DNA of 64,000 bases from a marine gamma proteobacterium HTCC2148 (GTDB lineage Bacteria; Pseudomonadota; Gammaproteobacteria; Pseudomonadales; Halieaceae): assembly GCA_000156295.1 (NCBI GenBank), contig DS999229.1, forward strand, positions 41,509 to 105,508, written 5' to 3'. The position numbers and the translations under genes are program-made. Position 1 is the stretch's first letter; each line of letters starts with the position of its first letter. A model generated the notes under the pieces. That model had not been told where the DNA came from. It searched no databases and saw only the letters and a list, made by a program, of their open reading frames with translations. Shown here piece after piece: positions 18,648 to 26,339 of this stretch.

Positions 18648-18767
18648 GATAGCAGCTACGACTCATCAACCCTCGAGGAAGTGGGACCGAAAAAAAAGTC
18701 TTTAGAAAAGAAGTTTGCCAATGGACATACCGTGAAGACTGGCCAGGTCCTGAAAGCTGATGGCTAG
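18648..18767 (+). other. Protein-like short open frame after the crotonase
   Basis: One frame, -1 relative to the crotonase, is open from just after a TGA at 18603 to a TAG ending at 18767. Its later part reads EEVGPKKKSLEKKFANGHTV and then KTGQVLKADG, with coding-like codon choice. The only visible start is a TTG at 18648 without a ribosome site, giving about 40 residues. It overlaps the last bases of the 2-hydroxyacid dehydrogenase on the other strand. It could be a relic 3' end or a small gene; I cannot name it. Confidence 0.22.
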
Positions 18768-19897
18768 TAACCCGCATCCATGTTCACCACGTTAAGCATG
18801 GGTTCTCCGGCTACATAACGGCGCAGGTTTTCCACTGCAATGATAGCTCCCCGCCTGAAACTGTCGCTGCCGGCTGTCGAAGAATGGGGAGTGATGATGA
18901 CGTTGTCCATCAGCCACAGAGGGCTCTCGGCGGGCAGAGGCTCCGGGTCAGTCACATCAAGCCCCGCGCCGTAAACCCGGCCAGACTCCAGTGCAACGAT
19001 AAGAGCGTCGGTATCGGTGCTCTTGCCTCGGCCAACGCTAATAAACAAAGACCCCTTCTTCACCTTTGCAAAGAATGTTTCATTAAACAGCCCTGCAGTT
19101 TTAGATGTCAGCGGCAGTGCGTTTACAACAACATCCGCGTCGGCGGCCAATACCATCAACTCGTCAGACAAACCCACGTAACTGACATAGTCAGGCCCAG
19201 AGCGGGAGGAGTTTCGAATGGCCGTGACTTTCATACCCAGGCCGTGGGCGCGCCATGCCACTTCTGTGCCGATTCCTCCCAGACCGACTACTAGCAGGGT
19301 TTTATCTTTTAGCTCTCCAAAGCGCACCTGCTGCCTCAGATTATTGTCCCATTTCGAGTCCATCTGGGCCCGGTAATAAGCCGGCAGCCCGCGGGCAAGC
19401 GATAACATCATCGCGATACTGTGCTCCGCAATTGCCGGACCGGAAAGACGCTTGCCATTAGTGAACGTTCGGCCGGAAACTTGCTCTGACGTTAAGCTCG
19501 CACAGCGATCCATGCCGACAAAATAATTGTGTACCCAGATCAGGTCAGCCCCTGCGGTCATCGTCGCCGGATCGCAAAGACCAATCACCGCATCCACACC
19601 TTGAAGCAATGCCGGATCGGGTACAAAAGCTCCAGAGTCATCAATAACCAACTCGGCAGTGCCGGCGGCCCCTCTCAATTGCTGCAAATATCCTGGGGTA
19701 ATAGACGTCAAAAAAGGAGGCGCGCTAACCAGGATCTTCGAGGGTGCCCAACCAGGCTGCCTACTGAGGGGCTTGCTCGCTTCGCGCAGGCCAAGCTCCT
19801 GAATGATATTTGCAGCGTCCTGATTTGGAGCAGAAGAAACCTGTGCCGCAAGACAAGAAACCAGCAAAGTGATGGTGAGCGTGATAGTAATTTTCAT
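18764..19897 (-). CDS. D-2-hydroxyacid dehydrogenase family protein with export signal
   Basis: This is a D-isomer-specific 2-hydroxyacid dehydrogenase homologue (377 residues). The NAD-binding GLGGIG is at 205-210. The active-site Arg290 (SVGRG), Glu319 (DPEP) and His338 (PHSS) are all present. What is odd is the N-terminus: a lysine then a hydrophobic run ending LLVSC-LAAQVSSA. This looks like a signal peptide or a lipobox around Cys15. NAD(H)-dependent enzymes are normally cytoplasmic, so either the protein is exported and holds its cofactor tightly, or it is repurposed. GGAG precedes the ATG. It is a single gene. Confidence 0.82.
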   Translation of the reverse strand: MKITITLTITLLVSCLAAQVSSAPNQDAANIIQELGLREASKPLSRQPGWAPSKILVSAPPFLTSITPGYLQQLRGAAGTAELVIDDSGAFVPDPALLQGVDAVIGLCDPATMTAGADLIWVHNYFVGMDRCASLTSEQVSGRTFTNGKRLSGPAIAEHSIAMMLSLARGLPAYYRAQMDSKWDNNLRQQVRFGELKDKTLLVVGLGGIGTEVAWRAHGLGMKVTAIRNSSRSGPDYVSYVGLSDELMVLAADADVVVNALPLTSKTAGLFNETFFAKVKKGSLFISVGRGKSTDTDALIVALESGRVYGAGLDVTDPEPLPAESPLWLMDNVIITPHSSTAGSDSFRRGAIIAVENLRRYVAGEPMLNVVNMDAGY

Positions 19898-19996
19898 GGT
19901 TAACTCCGTTTAACGTACAACAATGAATCGATCAGCCCGAGATGCGTGGCTTCAAACCGAACTGAACAGGTTCGCGAAGAACACTTCAAGCCAGAT

Positions 19997-20629
19997 TTAA
20001 ACGCCATCTCTGGTCTGAACGCCCCACTTTTTATAACACCTTAAAAGCAGATAGTAATAAATCGGTGTCATCAACACCCAGGGCAGTTGCGTCTGTAACT
20101 GCACCGACCTGCCATCAAAGTTTAGTAACGTGGGGTTATACCAGGGACCGGTTGGCATTAATGGTGCCCATGAAAGGCGAAAACCCTCTGCCAACTGCTG
20201 CTGGTACACATACATCTCTACAAACAGATTCTGGGCAATAAACCAGGCGGACAGTATTGCGAACGCGCCCCATCGCCAGGCCTTAAAGGCGCTGTTTGTT
20301 CTGCCATAGGCAAGCCAGACTAGAAAAACACCGGTCAACCCGACCGCTGCGGCGTCACCCAGGGAATTCAGTACCCAGTTGATGTGCATGGGGATGACCT
20401 CATTCATCGCCTGGGGTCGTCGGCTGGCAACATCCAGGCCATCGACCAGGCCGTAGCTAATCCAAAGCTCCCATCCAATGGCACACAAAATGAAAGAACC
20501 GACATACGTGGCCATTAGCCAGCGAGGAAACTTTCCCAACAAAAAGAGCGCAAAAATAACCAATGCTGGCAACAACGAAGCTGCGTAAAGCACTGTAACG
20601 GTGAACGTTTGAGATTCGCTTAAACTCAT
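19997..20629 (-). CDS. Unknown polytopic membrane protein
   Basis: A 210-residue protein with about five or six membrane helices, separated by short loops with many Trp and Tyr (WELWISYGLVDG, TGPWYNPTLLNF). A strong AAGGAG sits just before the ATG. I do not recognise a family. The 99 bp between it and the exported dehydrogenase contain no clear terminator, so the two may be cotranscribed, this gene first. Nothing in the sequence gives a substrate or partner. Confidence 0.7.
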   Translation of the reverse strand: MSLSESQTFTVTVLYAASLLPALVIFALFLLGKFPRWLMATYVGSFILCAIGWELWISYGLVDGLDVASRRPQAMNEVIPMHINWVLNSLGDAAAVGLTGVFLVWLAYGRTNSAFKAWRWGAFAILSAWFIAQNLFVEMYVYQQQLAEGFRLSWAPLMPTGPWYNPTLLNFDGRSVQLQTQLPWVLMTPIYYYLLLRCYKKWGVQTRDGV

Positions 20630-20876
20630 ACATACTCCTTATTACGACAAAATAAAGGCGATTATAATCTCACTTTAAGCATCAAAACTTCACTTCGGCG
20701 GGCCGGTTTGCTGATGATATCAAACACGCTTGCAATTGTATTATTGCCAATCAAGGCACCCTGCGCCTGATCATTATCGATTGTGGTACCAATGACCACT
20801 AAAGGCGCCTATGGTCATCCCGTTGGCGGCGTCAACCTTACTGAATGACAGCTATGCCGGGTAAGCTAGTCTCTCC
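20630..20876. other. Intergenic stretch without a supported gene
   Basis: About 250 bp between the membrane protein and the tRNA terminator. The plus strand has a 43-codon open frame ending ANQGTLRLIIIDCGTNDH near 20800, which looks faintly protein-like but has no start or ribosome site. I see no promoter, repeat or RNA gene that I can defend. Confidence 0.3.
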
Positions 20877-20906
20877 AAAAAAAAAGCCCCCGCAATTGCG
20901 AGGGCT
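20877..20906 (-). terminator. Intrinsic terminator of tRNA-Val
   Basis: Read on the minus strand, GCCCTCGC and GCGGGGGC pair around an AATT loop with one G-T wobble, followed by nine T. It begins a few bases after the tRNA CCA end, so it ends the tRNA transcript. Confidence 0.9.
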
Positions 20907-20914
20907 TGTTTGTT

Positions 20915-20991
<77 letters not shown>

Positions 20992-21004
20992 AAAGAGGGC
21001 GGGC

Positions 21005-21033
21005 ATTATAAGGCCAGTCCAACAATTGCTCAA
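21005..21033 (-). promoter_or_regulatory. Sigma70-type promoter of tRNA-Val
   Basis: On the minus strand, TTGAGC (21028-21033) and a perfect TATAAT (21005-21010) are separated by 17 bp. A GC-rich discriminator (GCCCGCCC) lies between the -10 and the tRNA, as in stringently controlled stable-RNA promoters. The -35 sits where the divergent fructosamine-kinase frame would begin if its TTG at 21026 were used. That argues for the later start. Confidence 0.85.
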
Positions 21034-21067
21034 CACCCTAATTAGTCGACCGGAGATCAGCAACCAA

Positions 21068-21949
21068 GTGGACTGGGAACCAGTAGAACGCAGCATATCG
21101 AAGGCGACGGGGCGACAATTTAAGATTGCGAAAGCCCAGTCTGTAGGTGGTGGCTGTATTAACAACAGCTTTCTGCTGGCAGGGGATGACCAGCGTTATT
21201 TTCTCAAACAAAATTCCTCGCATCACAAGGACATGTTCGCTGCTGAAGCCAAAGCGCTTAACGTACTCATTGGCTGCCACTGTTTGCGCGCGCCTACCCC
21301 CATCGCACTGGGCGAAGACAGCAAGTTCAGTTGGTTGGCTCTGGAGTACCTTGAGCTCGCACAACCTGCTCCAAGCACGAGTACTGCGTTGGGTGCAGGA
21401 CTGGCCAATCTTCATCGAAACTCTGCCCGCCAATTTGGCTGGGATCAAAGCAACTTCATCGGCACTACAAAGCAGGTCAACAACTGGACAGGGAACTGGG
21501 TGGATTTCTACACTCAACAACGGCTCGGATTCCAGCTGGAACTGGCGAAAAATAACGGCGCCAGCTCAGGCCTCGTCGATGCGGGGCACCGGCTCATGCA
21601 ACAGACACATAAACTCTTTAGCAACTATAAACCCTTACCTGCCCTGCTTCACGGCGACCTGTGGGCAGGCAACTGGAGCGCCTGCTTAGGAGGGGAACCG
21701 GTTATTTTTGATCCCGCTATCTACTACGGTGACCGCGAGGCCGATTTGGCCATGACCGAGCTATTTGGGGGTTTTGATGATCGTTTTTACCAGTCCTACC
21801 GTGGCACATGGGACATTGATCCCGGGTACACAACGCGTAAAGTGCTCTACAACCTGTATCACGTTCTCAATCACTTCAACTTGTTTGGTGGCGGTTATGC
21901 CACACAGGCCATGGACATGATAGAACGACTAAACGTAGAAGCCTCCTGA
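21068..21949 (+). CDS. Fructosamine kinase family protein
   Basis: The family phosphorylates sugars attached to amino groups, so that glycated proteins or amino acids can be repaired. The 293-residue chain has the Gly-rich SVGGGCINNSF loop, a lysine in RYFLKQN, LEYLEL hinge, the catalytic LHGDLWAGNW and metal-binding FDPAIYYGDREADLAM. All are standard for fructosamine-3-kinase/YniA-like proteins. The GTG at 21068 is preferred, with GGAG 12 nt upstream; the TTG at 21026 lies inside the tRNA promoter. It is a single gene upstream of two acyl-CoA dehydrogenases, 63 bp away, possibly cotranscribed. Substrate is inferred. Confidence 0.9.
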   Translation: MDWEPVERSISKATGRQFKIAKAQSVGGGCINNSFLLAGDDQRYFLKQNSSHHKDMFAAEAKALNVLIGCHCLRAPTPIALGEDSKFSWLALEYLELAQPAPSTSTALGAGLANLHRNSARQFGWDQSNFIGTTKQVNNWTGNWVDFYTQQRLGFQLELAKNNGASSGLVDAGHRLMQQTHKLFSNYKPLPALLHGDLWAGNWSACLGGEPVIFDPAIYYGDREADLAMTELFGGFDDRFYQSYRGTWDIDPGYTTRKVLYNLYHVLNHFNLFGGGYATQAMDMIERLNVEAS

Positions 21950-22012
21950 GACAAAAAGGAACTGAATTCCCTTCGCTGAGGAATGACATGACCGAGGTAA
22001 GGAACCCGAAAT

Positions 22013-23194
22013 ATGAACATTGAATTGACGACAGAACAAAAGGCGCTGCAGCAACAAGTGCGTGAGTACATGAAGACCATCATGACTCCTGAACTTATCG
22101 AGGAAATGAAAGTCGATGACCTCAAGGAAGGTGGTGGCCCGGAGTTTCGCAAGCAGTATGCTCGAATGGGTGCTGACGGCTGGATCGGCCTAAGCTGGTC
22201 GAAAGCGCTGGGAGGCAAGGAACTTTCGCATGTAGAGCAATATATTTTCACCGATGAGGTGATTCGGTCCGGCTTTGCCTATCCGTTTCTGACTACCGAA
22301 GCGGTCGCTCCTGTTATCGCCGCCAATGCCATCGAAGAAGTCCAGCAGGAGGTCGTCGGCGGCGTTAAACGCGGCGAAGTTACCATCGCTATCGGCTACT
22401 CAGAACCTAACGCGGGCACTGACCTGGCTAGCCTTAGAACCAAAGCGGAACGCGACGGCGACGACTGGATCATCAACGGCCAAAAGATGTGGACCAGCAA
22501 CGCCCACTATGCAGATTATGTGTGGTTGGCTGCCCGCACTGATCCTGATGCAGACAAAAAACACAAGGGACTCACCATGTTCCTGGTGCCAACCAGCAGC
22601 GAAGGGTTTTCATGCACCGCTGTGAGTACCCTGGGAGTTCGCACCAACGCGACTTTTTATGAGAACGTTCGCATCCCTGACAAATACAGGGTGGGTGACG
22701 TCAACGGTGGCTGGAAGCTGATAACCAGTCAACTGAATGTGGAGCGCTTATCACTTTTCACCCACGGCCAGGTGGACTCGCTCTATCAAGGCGCCGCCCA
22801 ATGGGCAGCGCAGGCCAATGCCAATCCCGAAGGCAAAGTGATCGAACAGCCCTGGGTGCAACAAAACCTCGCCAAGGTAAAAACCGGCCTGGAAGCACTC
22901 AAAATCATGTGCTGGAAACAGGCCTGGTCCATGGACCAGGGGCCATTGGATATGGCCGATGCGTCCACAGCAAAAGTATACGGAAGCGAATTTTTTGTTG
23001 AGCTTTATCGTCTGCTATTAGAAGTCATGGGCACGGCAGGCAGCATTGGTGCCGACTCCCCGGGCGCAGTTTTAAAAGGAAAAATCGAGTTTCGCTGGCG
23101 CGTAGGCTCTATTCTCACCTTTGGCGGCGGCACTAACGAGGTGCAGCGCGACATTATTGCCATGGCGGGGCTGTGGATGCCCCGCACACGCTAA
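22013..23194 (+). CDS. Acyl-CoA dehydrogenase, first of an adjacent pair
   Basis: A 393-residue flavoenzyme that makes an enoyl-CoA from an acyl-CoA. The N-terminal helical domain is followed by GYSEPNAGTDLASL and the FAD-binding KMWTSNAHYADYVWLAAR. The C-terminal TFGGGTNEVQRDIIA is typical of FadE-type enzymes for branched or ring-containing substrates. It is separated by only 12 bp from a second acyl-CoA dehydrogenase. Such pairs often form mixed tetramers in steroid or terpenoid side-chain breakdown; that is known of the family, but its application here is inferred. Electrons would pass to ETF. Confidence 0.9.
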   Translation: MNIELTTEQKALQQQVREYMKTIMTPELIEEMKVDDLKEGGGPEFRKQYARMGADGWIGLSWSKALGGKELSHVEQYIFTDEVIRSGFAYPFLTTEAVAPVIAANAIEEVQQEVVGGVKRGEVTIAIGYSEPNAGTDLASLRTKAERDGDDWIINGQKMWTSNAHYADYVWLAARTDPDADKKHKGLTMFLVPTSSEGFSCTAVSTLGVRTNATFYENVRIPDKYRVGDVNGGWKLITSQLNVERLSLFTHGQVDSLYQGAAQWAAQANANPEGKVIEQPWVQQNLAKVKTGLEALKIMCWKQAWSMDQGPLDMADASTAKVYGSEFFVELYRLLLEVMGTAGSIGADSPGAVLKGKIEFRWRVGSILTFGGGTNEVQRDIIAMAGLWMPRTR

Positions 23195-23206
23195 GAGGAA
23201 ATAGCA

Positions 23207-24337
23207 GTGGATTTCACATTATCAGAAGAACTAACCAGCGTTCAACAACTCGCGCAGCAGATTTTTACCGACTTTACTGCCGTAGATCAACTCAAGGCGA
23301 CGGAGCAGCAAGAGCAGCGTTTTGACGCCAACCTCTGGCAGGCACTGGCAGAGGCTGGCCTGCTGGGGCTTGATATTGAAGAGAGTCATGGCGGCATTGA
23401 TCTCGGGTTTTATGCGCTCAGCTCATTATGCGAAGAGGTCGGCCGTACAGCAGCGCCGGTGCCCGCAGTCCCGGTGCTGGTGAGTGCCGCAGGCACTTTG
23501 CGACGCTTCGCCACTGACAAACAAAAAGAGCAACTGCTCAGCGGTATCGTCAGCGGTGCCCACCTCGTCACCGCTGCACTGGAAGAATACGGCAACGACA
23601 ATCCTGCCGCTCCCAGCGCCCGGGCGCAACTAGTGGAAGGAGGGTGCTCCATCAGCGGCACCAAGATCTGTGTTAGCCATGCGGCTTCGGCCAAGCGGAT
23701 CCTGCTTTCGGCACAGACAGGAGAAGAATTAATCGTTGTGCTTGTCGATCCGCACGCCGCCGGAATCACACTCAGGCCTCAGACGGTAACCAGTGGAGAG
23801 ATTCTCCACGAATTGGTATTAGACGGCGTTCAGGTTCCCGATGAAGACATTGTCGCCAGAGGCGGCAAGGCCCTGGAAGCAATGCAATGGGCCCAGCAAG
23901 CCACTCGCACTGCGTTGTGCGCCATGACCGTTGGTATCAGCGACAAGATGATGCGCATGACCGGATCCTATACTACGGAGCGGGAACAGTTTGGTCGACC
24001 GGTAGCAACCTTCCAGGCAGTCAGTCATCGCGCGGCAGACTGTTATATCGACGTAGAATGCCTGCGTCTCGTTACCCAGCAAGCAGCCTCGTTAATCGAC
24101 CAGGGACGTCCGGCAGAAGAAGCGGTGCTGATTGCTAAAATCTGGTGTGGCGACACTGCGCACCGGGTCAGTCAGGCTTCCCAGCACTGCCACGGCGGCG
24201 CAGGTGTTGATCGCGATTACCCCTTATTTCGATACTGCCTGCAGGCAAGGCAAATTGAGCTTAGCCTGGGCAACAGCGCCCAACTAACCGGTGAGTTGGG
24301 TGCGAGGATCGCCGAGGAGTTTCTAGCCTCGGCATGA
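23207..24337 (+). CDS. Acyl-CoA dehydrogenase, second of an adjacent pair
   Basis: A 376-residue acyl-CoA dehydrogenase more divergent than its neighbour. The N-terminal FTLSEELTSVQQLAQQIF and GLDIEESHGGIDLGF are clear. The central region lacks the usual TEPxAGSD: here it is TAALEEYGNDNPA. The C-terminal QCHGGAGVDRDYPLFRY is retained. Loss of the mid-domain acyl-CoA/FAD contact motif in one subunit, with retention in the partner, is the pattern reported for heteromeric alpha2beta2 dehydrogenases. It is 12 bp downstream of the first gene, AGAGGAAA preceding a GTG start. The pairing is inferred. Confidence 0.87.
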   Translation: MDFTLSEELTSVQQLAQQIFTDFTAVDQLKATEQQEQRFDANLWQALAEAGLLGLDIEESHGGIDLGFYALSSLCEEVGRTAAPVPAVPVLVSAAGTLRRFATDKQKEQLLSGIVSGAHLVTAALEEYGNDNPAAPSARAQLVEGGCSISGTKICVSHAASAKRILLSAQTGEELIVVLVDPHAAGITLRPQTVTSGEILHELVLDGVQVPDEDIVARGGKALEAMQWAQQATRTALCAMTVGISDKMMRMTGSYTTEREQFGRPVATFQAVSHRAADCYIDVECLRLVTQQAASLIDQGRPAEEAVLIAKIWCGDTAHRVSQASQHCHGGAGVDRDYPLFRYCLQARQIELSLGNSAQLTGELGARIAEEFLASA

Positions 24338-24386
24338 TTGCCAACTAACGCAGCATTCTGGTCGGGAAGTAACTGAGGCAATCCCA

Positions 24387-24794
24387 TTACCTTTTGAACA
24401 CCCAAAAATTCGCAACAAAGTAGTTCCACAACACCACCGCAACCGAAGCAAAGACCTGCGCAACGAGATAATGACAGCCCAAAACTTGAACGCTCAGGTA
24501 CATGACAAGCCCATTGATAACGAAACCACATGCAACCATTGTCAGGTAACGCCGTAAGGTTGCCCCGTGAGGTGGTGGTACCTCGTGAGCATCGACGGCA
24601 AAGGTCCAACCATAATGCATTAAATAATTGCAACTGACTGCCACCACAAAGCCAACACTGCTGGCAACCAAACTATCCCAGCCAAGCCAACTGACGCCCA
24701 GGTAAACCAGACCATAGTGAACCAGGCCGGTAATCACACCGACCAGGGCGAAACGAAACCCTGTTTCGACCAATTTACGCCTAGTTGCAGACAC
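24387..24794 (-). CDS. GtrA family membrane protein
   Basis: A 135-residue protein with four membrane helices (LVGVITGLVHYGLVYLGV, SSVGFVVAVSCNYLMHYGWTF and so on), matching GtrA. GtrA-like proteins are linked to flipping or handling of undecaprenyl- or polyprenyl-linked sugars for surface glycans. The GTG start at 24794 has AAGGAG five bases ahead, inside the upstream frame, and overlaps that frame's last 14 bases. The partner gene upstream is an apparently deleted glycosyltransferase, so the pair may no longer work as a unit. Confidence 0.87.
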   Translation of the reverse strand: MSATRRKLVETGFRFALVGVITGLVHYGLVYLGVSWLGWDSLVASSVGFVVAVSCNYLMHYGWTFAVDAHEVPPPHGATLRRYLTMVACGFVINGLVMYLSVQVLGCHYLVAQVFASVAVVLWNYFVANFWVFKR

Positions 24795-25122
24795 GTAGCT
24801 CCTTAATATCGCCGGCCAGGACCTGTCGATAGACCATTGCAGATTCAGGCGTAATTTTCAGCAGAAGCTCCAAGCCACCACTAATGCCAGGGTCGGGAGC
24901 GCGCCCAAGAACGGACGCAATAGCTATAGTCTGCCGACCGACAAAAGTAGAGTAGGAGAACCCATTCATTGCTGCCCGACAAGATCCGCCTTCATCAAAA
25001 TTAATCAAGGTGAAGCTACCCGGATGGTCCCAATCCCAGCCAATGGTCTGAGCCGAGTAAAGGCGCGGTAATAGGGCAAGCAAAAACAAGGCAGTAAAAA
25101 TCCAGCCCTGTTGAATTGTCAT
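24781..25122 (-). pseudogene. Internally deleted GT39-like glycosyltransferase remnant
   Basis: A 113-codon frame with an excellent ribosome site (GGGAGG, eight bases before ATG 25122). It starts with one membrane helix (FTALFLLALLPRLYSA). Then comes FTLINFDEGGSCRAAMNGFS, the acidic first-loop motif of dolichyl-phosphate-mannose/ArnT-like glycosyltransferases. Those proteins normally have 450 or more residues and many helices. Here the chain jumps after about residue 80 to a short soluble tail ending LAGDIKELRVCN that overlaps gtrA. I read this as a precise loss of the middle with both ends kept. A real short protein is possible. Confidence 0.5.
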
Positions 25123-25239
25123 TAAACCTCCCTTTGCCTCCATGCGCGCCGGTTTCCCCACTAGTCCGAGAACGCAGTATCGGGCCGAAATGGCCATAAA
25201 TAAAGAAACATGCATTAAAATACCGAAATCGAAAAAAAA

Positions 25240-25310
25240 CAGACGGGGTCAACCCAACCCGCCACAGTTTGCAAACCAGGCGACTTTGGTCAACTGAGCT
25301 ACAATGTCCA
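25240..25310 (-). other. Possible decayed tRNA with following T-run
   Basis: On the minus strand the segment starts GGACATTGTAGCTCAGTTGA, close to the 5' half of the tRNA-Val at 20915-20991 (GGACTATAGCTCAGTTGG). It continues with a TTTGCAAA loop inside CGCC/GGCG arms, then GGGTTGACCCC, and eight T at 25232-25239. The D-stem and acceptor no longer pair, so it is not a working tRNA. It may be a relic, or chance similarity. Confidence 0.3.
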
Positions 25311-25337
25311 GGCCGTGCATATCACAGGAATTCATCG

Positions 25338-26264
25338 TTGACCGTCAGCAGCTCTCCCAAAGTGGTTATCGTGGGTGCACGCTCAGCGCGCCAAGGCACC
25401 GGTCCATTCATCGCCGCAGGGCTCAGCGCTGCCGGTGCCAGAATTGGCGGCATCGTCGGCACCAGCGAGGCGAGCATCAATGCTGCGCTAAACGGTCTTA
25501 AACACGACTGGGGCATCGAGACCGTGGGTCATAGCAGCTTGTCCGCTGCGCTTTCGGCAATACAGCCTGATGCAGTCGCTATCTGCTCTCCCTGGCGCTT
25601 TCATGCGGACCAGCTGCGAGAAGTCGCGGAGGCAAACTGCCACTGCCTGGTAGAAAAACCTCTGGCATGGCCGGCATCGATAGAGGAAGTTGATTCACTG
25701 ATAGCCGAGTATGAGAACCGCGGACTGTTACTCGACCTGGTCGGCCAATGGCCCGCCACACTTTCTGCATTCAGCGCGTTGCATTCAAGCATCCCGGAAT
25801 CTATCGACACCTTCAGAATGAGGCTTAGCCCCATTTCAATCGGTGAGGATATGATTGCGGACGCTGCGCCCCACTTTATCAGCATGCTACAAGCCCTCGC
25901 GGGGCCAGGGGATTGCCTTGCCTGCACAGCGGAAAGGGATGCTGACAATACCAAGCTTACGCTGACCTGCACATACAAACACGGCGGCGGATCATTATCG
26001 GCGCAGCTGTTACTGGAAACCTGCAACGAGAGACCCCGCCCTGCCTGGTATGAAGTCAACGACTTACGCGCCGACCGAAGCGTCAGGCTACCTCAGTATA
26101 GCCAGGAGCTAATCGGGAATGGCGAACGAGTCCCCGTGATCGACCCAATGCACCAGGTGACAGCACAATTTCTGTCAGCGTTGGACGCTGGCGCAGTCAC
26201 AAAAGGCAAACTGCTACGCAGCGCCCACCGTAACCTGTTACAACTGGCTGCAGCCTGGCGCTAG
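25338..26264 (+). CDS. Gfo/Idh/MocA-like NAD(P)-dependent oxidoreductase
   Basis: A 308-residue Rossmann protein starting VSSSPKVVIVGARSARQGTG. It has DAVAICSPWRFH and the hallmark VEKPLAWP (EKP motif), then an alpha/beta C-domain with DAAPHFISML holding a likely catalytic His. Family members oxidise or reduce nucleotide sugars, inositols and related compounds. I chose the TTG at 25338 because AGGA lies eight bases before it; the frame extends upstream to a TTG at 25269 over the tRNA-like relic. It precedes the radical SAM gene by 75 bp. A sugar-modifying role is inferred from the LPS genes nearby. Confidence 0.72.
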   Translation: MTVSSSPKVVIVGARSARQGTGPFIAAGLSAAGARIGGIVGTSEASINAALNGLKHDWGIETVGHSSLSAALSAIQPDAVAICSPWRFHADQLREVAEANCHCLVEKPLAWPASIEEVDSLIAEYENRGLLLDLVGQWPATLSAFSALHSSIPESIDTFRMRLSPISIGEDMIADAAPHFISMLQALAGPGDCLACTAERDADNTKLTLTCTYKHGGGSLSAQLLLETCNERPRPAWYEVNDLRADRSVRLPQYSQELIGNGERVPVIDPMHQVTAQFLSALDAGAVTKGKLLRSAHRNLLQLAAAWR

Positions 26265-26339
26265 CACTGGCGAGCCAGTCCCCGTAGAATTGCCGCTTGT
26301 TGACTCTAGCTTTGGCAGATTGCGCCACGAGGTATCCTT

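Noticed and set aside
21026..21067. TTG start for the fructosamine kinase
   Set aside because: It lies inside the divergent tRNA promoter; GTG 21068 has a ribosome site and normal family length.
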